Source: an uncultured Lachnospiraceae bacterium
GTDB taxonomy: Bacteria > Bacillota > Clostridia > Lachnospirales > Lachnospiraceae
Assembly (NCBI GenBank): GCA_910577675.1
Contig: CAJTOR010000036.1
Span: 1-37,915, forward strand
Reading direction: 5' to 3'
Length of the DNA: 37,915 bases
Both the position numbers and the translations under genes were made by a program. The notes beneath the pieces were generated by a model, which did not search any database, was not told the origin of the DNA, and saw only the letters and a list, made by a program, of their open reading frames with translations. Of this stretch, positions 32,122 to 37,915 are shown one piece after another. Each line of letters starts with the position of its first letter. Position 1 is the first letter of the stretch.

Positions 32122-32150
32122 TTGCATTATATCCCAAAATATGTTATTCT
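32122..32150 (+). promoter_or_regulatory. Promoter of the two-component genes
   Basis: TTGCAT (32122-32127), a 17-base spacer and TATTCT (32145-32150) precede the regulator gene by about 110 bases. Two copies of CGACAAAA (10-base period) stand just before it. The 21-base-period repeats found at the precursor genes are missing here, so the regulators are probably expressed independently. Confidence 0.6.
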
Positions 32151-32258
32151 ATTTTTTGCAGAGTAAGTATCATGATTTCTTCTTTCATATTGTATTAGAA
32201 AAGAAAAATTTGTTTATAAAATGTTTCTGGAAAGGTTAGGTGGTTATGGGGGGATATC

Positions 32259-32972
32259 ATGCGGATTGCAATAGTGGATGACGATAAAAACTTTGTTCTA
32301 AAATTACAAGAGGAATTGGAGAAGTTTTTTCATCAAAAAGAAGAGTCTGCCGAAATCTTTTGTTCTAGCAGTCTTGGACTTTTGGAGCATATGGAAAGAC
32401 AGAATAATTACAGTCTTTATTTGCTGGATATTGAAATGCCAGAAATGGATGGTATGGAATTGGCAAAGAAAATACGTGCCTTGGATGCGGATGCAAGAAT
32501 TGTGTTTTTGACTTCTTATGAAAGATATGCTGTACAGGGTTATCGGGTCAGAGCGTATGATTTTATGTTAAAGGATTCCTATAAAAAAGATCTGACTGAC
32601 TTACTGGAAAGAGTATATCGGGAAGAAGAGGAAAACAATGAGGAGTATTATGCAATCCTGTCAGAAACAAAAAGCTGTAAGATTTTTATTAACGATATTT
32701 TATATCTGACAAAGGAGAAACAGTATACCCTGTTTCACTGTTTGGACGGAGCCGTATACAAGCAGAGGGAAACACTTGATGCGGTGAAAAAACAGCTTCC
32801 AGAGGAACGATTTGTTTTTATTGATAAGGGTACGCTTGTAAATATAAAGCATATTGTTAAGATTGAACATCTGGAAATTACAATGAAAAATAAGCAGGTA
32901 CTTCAGGTCAGCAGACGTGCAAAGTCTTTGGTGCAGGAACGGCTGGCAAATGATTGGAAGAAGGAGTTATAA
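32259..32972 (+). CDS. LytTR-type response regulator (AgrA-like)
   Basis: The protein has 237 residues with GGGGGGATATC before the ATG. The receiver domain has the acidic pocket (VDDDK, residues 7-9), phospho-acceptor Asp57 in YLLDIEMPEMDG and the switch Thr/Ser and Lys positions (FLTSYERYA, then FMLKDSYKKD). The C-terminal LytTR DNA-binding domain spans about residues 130-234 (DILYLTKEKQYTLFH, RFVFIDKGTLVN, VSRRAKSL). LytTR regulators bind paired direct repeats spaced two helical turns apart. Three such pairs lie before the two precursor genes in this window. It is coupled to the kinase gene (TAATG overlap). Confidence 0.93.
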   Translation: MRIAIVDDDKNFVLKLQEELEKFFHQKEESAEIFCSSSLGLLEHMERQNNYSLYLLDIEMPEMDGMELAKKIRALDADARIVFLTSYERYAVQGYRVRAYDFMLKDSYKKDLTDLLERVYREEEENNEEYYAILSETKSCKIFINDILYLTKEKQYTLFHCLDGAVYKQRETLDAVKKQLPEERFVFIDKGTLVNIKHIVKIEHLEITMKNKQVLQVSRRAKSLVQERLANDWKKEL

Positions 32973-34294
32973 TGATATTTTACTATCTCTGTGATGGTGT
33001 TCATATGGCAGCGCAGACATGGTTTGTTTTACAGATTATGGACGGGCTTTTTGAACCTAAGTGGGTGAAACGAAAGATGTGGGTCGGGTGGGGCATAATA
33101 ATGGCATCTGCTACCCTGCTTCAAGTATCAAATAGTTATTTTTTTTTAAATGTATTTTCAAACGGTGTGTTAATTTTCTTGATTTTTAGTACGGTAATTA
33201 TTGTTAAGTCGCTTTATGAATGTAGTACCCAGAATATTCTGTGGCTTGATATGTTGTCATGGATTGGGATGGCTCTGGTTGATTTTTTTATTCAGACCTG
33301 TGCCTATCTTGTTTTGGATAAATACAGCAGGCAAAAAGACGTTTTGCTATCGGTGACAAAGGAAAGGGCGGTTTACCTGGCAATCTACACGGCAGTAATT
33401 ATTTTTGCAGGAATAAGATTGAGAAGATGGTTGATAAGCAAAAAACAGGAGGTTCTTAATTATCAGAAACAGGGGATGGTTTTAGGGTTTTTCCTTTTCC
33501 CAATTCTCATTTATTTTCAAAGAGTTTATGTAAAACAGGTTTCGGAACGTCTGTTAAATCAATGGTGGATTTTTTGGCTTGCGCTGACCATTGTAGTTTT
33601 GGCATTTTGGTTCAATATAGTAAGGCAAAAGGCAGAGGAAGAAAAAAGGATACAAGAATTGGAAGCTGCGTTGCTGGACGAAAGATATCAGGAATTGGTA
33701 CAGGTATACAATGATAAATCAATTTTAATTCATGATATGCGAAATCATCTAAGAACAATGTTGGAAATGATAGAGGAGAAACAGATAGAGAAATGCAGGG
33801 ATTATTTAGTGCAGATTACGGGGGAGATACGGAAAAAAGAAATTTTGCCTTGGACAAACCACAAAATACTGGATATGATTTTTAATATGAAATTCCGAGA
33901 GGCAGAGAGGGCAGGAATCCGGGTTAAATGTCTGTCCGATGATTTAAGTGGTTTGGAATTAACCACAGCGGAAATTTGTTCGTTTTTTACAAATTTATTG
34001 GATAATGCAATTGAAGCAAGTATCAAATCCAAGGAAAAAGAACGTCAAATTCGCATTGTGTGTCGCAGAAAAGGAAGAATGTTGGTAGTTTCCATTTCGA
34101 ACCCTATAGAAAAAGGCGAAAATTATTTGAAAGGTCAAATAATTACTACAACAAAAAAAGATAAAAATATGCATGGTTTGGGGATGCTTAGCATAGAGAA
34201 TGTGATTCGTGGACGTGATGGGTATATAAAAACGGATATTACAGGAAATAAATTTCAAGTAATTGCATATTTGAATGGATTTATTGATGAATAA
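32972..34294 (+). CDS. GHKL-type sensor histidine kinase (AgrC-like)
   Basis: The protein has 440 residues from ATG 32972, overlapping the regulator stop, with AAGGAG upstream. The first 200 or so residues contain about six membrane segments, the sensor part of peptide-responding kinases. A coiled coil links to the H-box LIHDMRNHLRTM (His254). The ATP-binding domain follows with the N-box FFTNLLDNAIEAS and G-box HGLGMLSIENVI. This is the AgrC/HPK10-like class, whose members sense extracellular peptides. No AgrB/AgrD pair is present, so the signal may be one of the two RiPPs. An alternative TTG at 32954 lacks a proper ribosome site. Confidence 0.9.
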   Translation: MIFYYLCDGVHMAAQTWFVLQIMDGLFEPKWVKRKMWVGWGIIMASATLLQVSNSYFFLNVFSNGVLIFLIFSTVIIVKSLYECSTQNILWLDMLSWIGMALVDFFIQTCAYLVLDKYSRQKDVLLSVTKERAVYLAIYTAVIIFAGIRLRRWLISKKQEVLNYQKQGMVLGFFLFPILIYFQRVYVKQVSERLLNQWWIFWLALTIVVLAFWFNIVRQKAEEEKRIQELEAALLDERYQELVQVYNDKSILIHDMRNHLRTMLEMIEEKQIEKCRDYLVQITGEIRKKEILPWTNHKILDMIFNMKFREAERAGIRVKCLSDDLSGLELTTAEICSFFTNLLDNAIEASIKSKEKERQIRIVCRRKGRMLVVSISNPIEKGENYLKGQIITTTKKDKNMHGLGMLSIENVIRGRDGYIKTDITGNKFQVIAYLNGFIDE

Positions 34295-34297
34295 AAT

Positions 34298-34366
34298 ACC
34301 ATTTGCATCCAATATTGAACCATTTACATCCAAACTATTGCAAATTCAAAAAGAATATGATATATA
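34298..34366 (+). promoter_or_regulatory. Operator-promoter 3: same paired repeats before the lanthipeptide gene
   Basis: Repeat copies begin at 34298 (ACCATTTGCATCCAA) and 34319 (ACCATTTACATCCAAA), 21 bases apart, starting four bases after the kinase stop. TTGCAA (34338-34343) begins 19 bases after the second copy, as in operator-promoters 1 and 2, and TATATA lies at 34361-34366 after a 17-base spacer. Matching sites at both precursors tie the two peptides to one regulator. Confidence 0.85.
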
Positions 34367-34391
34367 TATTGAAAAAGGAGATTCTTATTTT

Positions 34392-34565
34392 ATGAGTAAA
34401 GAAGAAGCAAGAAACATGAAACGCGCAACAGGTTCCTCAGCAGGAAATGCAAAGAGAGAAATAATGGAACTGGAACGGTTACAGGAAGCAGAACAAAGGG
34501 GTGATAGCGAGATCACGACAATAACAGCAGGATGTACTACTTTTCTTAGTTTAATATGCTGCTAA
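34392..34565 (+). CDS. lanA: Class II lanthipeptide precursor, salivaricin A/lacticin 481-like core
   Basis: The peptide has 57 residues from ATG 34392 (AAGGAG, 11 bases before). Residues 1-37 are a charged, helical leader (MSKEEARNM; REIMELERLQEAEQ) without the usual double-Gly end. The C-terminal part, ITTITAGCTTFLSLICC (41-57), has six Thr/Ser and three Cys. The T-I-T-x-x-C block and the terminal CC match the plan of salivaricin A and lacticin 481 (TIS/TIT, then Cys, then CC), with the middle shortened to seven residues. Up to three thioether rings are possible. LanM follows directly. A longer frame from 34275 would cross the operator and is not used. The leader cleavage point is unknown. 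Confidence 0.85.
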   Translation: MSKEEARNMKRATGSSAGNAKREIMELERLQEAEQRGDSEITTITAGCTTFLSLICC

Positions 34566-34597
34566 TTAAAATTCAAGAAAGAATCAGAATTTTGTTA

Positions 34598-34630
34598 GGA
34601 GGGGAATATATAACCCCTCCCTTTCTTTAT
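34598..34630 (+). terminator. Terminator/attenuator between lanA and lanM
   Basis: GGAGGGG (34598-34604) and CCCCTCC (34614-34620) form a perfect 7-bp stem around an A/T loop, followed by CTTTCTTTAT. Such leaky terminators after precursor genes keep enzyme levels below precursor levels. Confidence 0.85.
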
Positions 34631-34718
34631 AATTAAATCTAAGCGTATGATTGATGGCTATAAAAAATGGGATATGCGAAATACTTACTTATCAATATTT
34701 AATAAGGGGAATTATGGG

Positions 34719-37700
34719 ATGGTATCGAAAATAAATATAGAAAATATTTACTGGGAATTAAAGCATACTACAGTGCAGGAGAGAGGGGATTACAGCCAGT
34801 TTTACGGGCATTTGGAACAAACTTTTTTGCAGGGAGTAAAGAGTGAGTGTAGCAGTTTTCCAATGCCAGCTTTTACACATGATTTTATTCAAGCTTTTCT
34901 TAACAATATGAAAAAAATCACTATGCGGGCATTGATTCTTGAAATGGAACTTTGTTCCGATTTTGGGGAATTACAAGGAGATACAGAGGAAGAACAGTAC
35001 CATTATTTTACAGAACATTTTCTCAGTGATCCATCCTTTCAAAAAGAAATCTATAAGACATACCCTTTGATGTATCAAGATATGCTTTCTTCGTTGACTC
35101 TATCTATACAAAATATCTGCGAAGTGCTGGAACGTTTTGCAGTGGATATTGAGGAAATCAATTCCCGCTTTTTTCCAGAGAATGCTTGTCACAAAATACA
35201 AAAGATCAGTGGTGGGGATTCGGATGCACACCGGGGAAGCAGGATGGTGCTTGTTTTGGAATTGGACAATGGGGAGAAGCTTATTTATAAACCGAGAAGT
35301 CTTGCGTTAGATGAAGCTTATGTTTCATTTTTACAGTGGATCTGCCAAAATGTTGATATGGAGTATTGGTGGAACACAATATGGGATCGGGGAGAATATG
35401 GGTGGTGTGGTTGGGTATCTGCTTTGCCTTGCCAATCCAGTGCAGCGATCAAGCGGTATTATGAGAGGAACGGGCTTCTTTTATGCATCAGCTATCTGTT
35501 AGGTTCCATGGATATGCACTATGAAAACTTGATTGCCCACGGAGAGTATCCGATTTTGATTGATTTGGAACTGGCAATTGGGAATCGTGGATTGAAACAA
35601 TCGGGAGAAGTTGATGAAGTAAAACGTATTTTTCAAGAATCTGTTTTACAAACGGGGTTACTCCCGATGTATGCTTGGAATGAGAACGGGGAAGGGGTTA
35701 ATGTTGGGGCAATCAATGGCGGAGGGGGAGAGTTGGTGCCGCTAAACGTTCCTGTGATTGCTAATGCAGGAACTACTAGAATGCGTGTGGAATATCGACA
35801 GCCCAGATTGAAAGAGGGAAAAAATCTTGCTACTTTAAATGGAGAGTTTATTCAACCATCGGAATTTTTTAGGGAAATCATTGCTGGATTTGAGAAAGCT
35901 TATCGGTTTCTTGGAGGGGGTGGAAATTCTGAAAAGGATGTGTTTTCGCGCGCAAACAAAGAAGCTGTATTGGAAAAATTGACGCTGTTTCAAAAGGTTC
36001 AGGTACGGTATCTGGCAAGACAGACACAGGAATATTCTATGCTGTTAACTACAATGTATCATCCGAATTTTTTAGCAGAGCAAAAGGAAAGGGAAGAATT
36101 ATTTCAACGGGTTGTTTTGAAACAGGGGGCAGATACAGCACCAGAAACAAAATGGCTTCATATACAGGAAGTAAAAGAACTGAACCAAGGGGATGTTCCT
36201 TATTTTTGGTATCAACCAGAGGAGAGATGTTTACATAGTGGAACAGGGGAGGTTTATGAGAAATATTTTGTTACGCCAGTGTTACAGGAAATCAAGGAAC
36301 GTCTGTTTCGCATGAATGAAAAGGAACGGGAGCGACAGGAGAAACTGATTTGGACAGCACTTTTTCAGGGAACAAAAAGCAAACCAAAGAAAGAAACTGA
36401 ATATTGGAAGATGAAAACAAAAGAGAAGAAAGAGTGGAATGAAAAGACAGAAAACCAGCAGATGGGAAAAGTGGGAAGGGTGATTGCAGAACAGGTCGGG
36501 AAGATTTTGCTGAATGAGGCAATATGGTCAGAGGACAGAAAAAATATAGGATGGATTAGCATTATAATGGCAGGCTACCGGGAAAGGGGTTATTTTATCC
36601 ATCCAATGGGTTTATATTTATATGATGGATTAGCTGGAATTGCTGTTTTTATGCAGCGTTTAGCGGGGGAAACAGGAAAGGAATGTTATCGGGAAATAAC
36701 AGATCTTTTGGTTCAGAAATTATTTGCACATACCTGTGATTATTCAAAAGATGCACTGGCAGGGGAAAAGCCGACAGGGGCATTTTCTGGGGAAGCTTCC
36801 ATTGCGTTTGCTTATATGTTGCTATATTCTATGGAACAAAATCCAGAATTTTTGTATTATATAAGATTGCAGTGTGAAACCATGAGCAGGGCATTTGAAA
36901 AGGATAGACATTATGATATCATTGGTGGGAATGCAGGTGCGGTTCTTGTGTTGCTTGCTGCATATGAATTAACAGGGGAAGAACAGTATAAGGTATGGGC
37001 AGGAAAGGCAGGAGATTGTCTGAAAAGGGCGGCGACATCGTATGAATGGGGGCTTGGATGGGTTAATCCGATAACAAAAAATGCTTTGACAGGCTTTTCA
37101 CATGGGGCATCGGGGGTTATGTTTGCTTTGGCAAAGCTTGGCTATATTACAGGGGAAAAGGATTATTTGGATGTTGCATATAAGGCATTCCTGTTTGAAG
37201 AACATTATTTTGACCAGAAGATACAGGATTGGGCAGATTTACGTTTTGAGGAAGAAAAAGAAGATAAATCGGTCGATAAATTCACACAATGTAATAAATT
37301 CCAGGGGATAGAACCCCATAATATGGCATGGTGTCATGGTTGGGGCGGTATTGTTATGACACGTATATTAACTAAAAAATATGTGAATGGAAAATTTCGT
37401 CAACAATTAGAGCAAACCGTGAAGGGCGTAATGAGATATCATGGAAAGGGTTTCTTGCAAGACAGTAAGAAAAATAGTTTTTGTTTATGTCATGGAAAAT
37501 GTGGGAATGCGGTGATCTATGCAATGAACCAATGGGGAGATGGGATGAAGCAAAAAGAAATCCTTCAATCTGAATTTGAAAATGGTAGCGGAGAACTCAG
37601 AGATAAATTGGAAATTCAGGAATGTAGCAATTTTGGGTTGATGGGAGGGATTACAGGGATTGGATATTATTTTCTTTGCGGGGAAGATGAAGTTGCAAAA

Positions 37701-37721
37701 CTATTGAGTGTGAGAATTTAA
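34719..37721 (+). CDS. lanM: LanM class II lanthipeptide synthetase
   Basis: The protein has 1000 residues from ATG 34719, chosen because AAGGGG lies nine bases before it; the in-frame ATGs at 34647 and 34674 have no ribosome site. The N-terminal dehydratase has kinase-like residues: GGDSDAHRGSR (about 165-175), LIYKPRS (Lys191), GSMDMHYENL (Asp265, His267, Asn270) and ILIDLE (Asp282, Glu284). It phosphorylates and eliminates Ser/Thr. The C-terminal LanC-like cyclase has SHGASG (His795) and zinc ligands in AWCHGW (Cys872) and CLCHGK (Cys924, His925). All key residues are present. Its substrate is the peptide at 34392. No LanT or LanFEG genes follow within the window, so export may use the exporter at 27798 or genes outside. 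Confidence 0.95.
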   Translation: MVSKINIENIYWELKHTTVQERGDYSQFYGHLEQTFLQGVKSECSSFPMPAFTHDFIQAFLNNMKKITMRALILEMELCSDFGELQGDTEEEQYHYFTEHFLSDPSFQKEIYKTYPLMYQDMLSSLTLSIQNICEVLERFAVDIEEINSRFFPENACHKIQKISGGDSDAHRGSRMVLVLELDNGEKLIYKPRSLALDEAYVSFLQWICQNVDMEYWWNTIWDRGEYGWCGWVSALPCQSSAAIKRYYERNGLLLCISYLLGSMDMHYENLIAHGEYPILIDLELAIGNRGLKQSGEVDEVKRIFQESVLQTGLLPMYAWNENGEGVNVGAINGGGGELVPLNVPVIANAGTTRMRVEYRQPRLKEGKNLATLNGEFIQPSEFFREIIAGFEKAYRFLGGGGNSEKDVFSRANKEAVLEKLTLFQKVQVRYLARQTQEYSMLLTTMYHPNFLAEQKEREELFQRVVLKQGADTAPETKWLHIQEVKELNQGDVPYFWYQPEERCLHSGTGEVYEKYFVTPVLQEIKERLFRMNEKERERQEKLIWTALFQGTKSKPKKETEYWKMKTKEKKEWNEKTENQQMGKVGRVIAEQVGKILLNEAIWSEDRKNIGWISIIMAGYRERGYFIHPMGLYLYDGLAGIAVFMQRLAGETGKECYREITDLLVQKLFAHTCDYSKDALAGEKPTGAFSGEASIAFAYMLLYSMEQNPEFLYYIRLQCETMSRAFEKDRHYDIIGGNAGAVLVLLAAYELTGEEQYKVWAGKAGDCLKRAATSYEWGLGWVNPITKNALTGFSHGASGVMFALAKLGYITGEKDYLDVAYKAFLFEEHYFDQKIQDWADLRFEEEKEDKSVDKFTQCNKFQGIEPHNMAWCHGWGGIVMTRILTKKYVNGKFRQQLEQTVKGVMRYHGKGFLQDSKKNSFCLCHGKCGNAVIYAMNQWGDGMKQKEILQSEFENGSGELRDKLEIQECSNFGLMGGITGIGYYFLCGEDEVAKLLSVRI

Positions 37722-37846
37722 ATAGTTGTGGAAGAATATCAGAGAGTTTTTTTACAAAAGGAACAAAATAAAGAAATCAACTTTTCTGATAATGTAAAAT
37801 ATGACTTTATATACATAATGAAAAATTTGGTATAAGAGATGTAAAA

Positions 37847-37887
37847 GCGGAAGAAAGGAACTTATTATATAAGTATCTATCTTCCGC
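37847..37887 (+). terminator. Hairpin downstream of lanM
   Basis: GCGGAAGA (37847-37854) pairs with TCTTCCGC (37880-37887), with an inner ACTTAT/ATAAGT stem. A T-rich stretch follows after a few bases. It probably ends the lanM transcript. The 125 bases between the lanM stop and this hairpin hold no gene I can support. Confidence 0.6.
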
Positions 37888-37915
37888 AAATGCTTTGTTT
37901 TTACTATTTCTTTTT

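Noticed and set aside
34275..34391. N-terminal extension of the lanthipeptide precursor frame
   Set aside because: The upstream part overlaps the kinase end and crosses the operator and promoter. The ATG at 34392 has a proper ribosome site and gives a normal leader length.
1..37915. CRISPR arrays, tRNA and rRNA genes
   Set aside because: No regularly spaced identical repeats with unique spacers, no cloverleaf with a TTCRA loop and no rRNA-like conserved stretch were seen while reading through the window.

Overview
The window reads as a mobile, conjugation-type island from a low-GC Firmicute, most likely a gut Lachnospiraceae or Clostridia member. All real genes run on the + strand. Support for this comes from the Gram-positive style ribosome sites (GGAGG), frequent TTG/GTG starts, a SpoVG-family gene, a PrgI/VirB4/VirB6-type secretion core, Tad-type pilus genes and an AgrC/AgrA-like (GHKL kinase plus LytTR regulator) system. 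Base use changes visibly near 21.3-21.6 kb: the left part is comparatively GC-rich, while the right part is AT-rich. This suggests two segments with different histories.

Left module (about 0.25-17.9 kb). It begins with a SpoVG-like gene, a VirB6/TrbL-like polytopic protein, a small membrane protein and a PrgI-like protein. An orphan DNA cytosine-5 methyltransferase follows. Then comes an almost complete Tad/Flp machine: prepilin peptidase, CpaB/SAF protein, TadZ-like ATPase, TadA/CpaF ATPase, TadB, TadC and two small TadE/DUF4320-like pseudopilins. A gene of unknown function sits between tadA and tadB. Downstream lie a secreted low-complexity protein, a large exported protein, a VirB4-N-like protein, VirB4 and a membrane-anchored C39-like peptidase. 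The virB4 frame is broken by a one-base shift inside its Walker A codons. No relaxase, VirD4 coupling protein or integrase is inside the window, so the element is seen only in part.

Junction (about 17.9-22.2 kb). An IS3-family element (17995-19508) has jumped into a large imperfect inverted repeat that carries a promoter pointing inward from each side. The transposase has a nonsense codon exactly at the catalytic Glu of the DDE triad. A second TadZ/CpaE-like ATPase and a helix-turn-helix protein of replication/regulator type follow, each set off by hairpins.

Right module (about 21.8-37.8 kb): an unusual double RiPP (ribosomally made, modified peptide) locus. One half has a five-cysteine precursor peptide, a lipoprotein with a sugar-ABC-type binding domain, a radical SAM/SPASM maturase, an M16 zinc peptidase with intact HxxEH, an ABC exporter without a C39 protease domain, two MalF/MalG-like permeases without their own ATPase, and a short HlyD/MacA-like adaptor. 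The other half has a 57-residue lanthipeptide precursor with a short salivaricin A/lacticin 481-like core and a class II synthetase, LanM. Between them lie a LytTR response regulator and a GHKL histidine kinase. The most striking signal is a pair of direct repeats (consensus ACCAWWTGMATCCAAA, 21-bp period) placed exactly 19 bases before the -35 box of three promoters: two in tandem before the Cys-rich precursor and one before the lanthipeptide precursor. This argues that one two-component system switches on two chemically different peptides as a single regulon. Both precursor genes are followed by a hairpin that could throttle read-through into the downstream enzymes.
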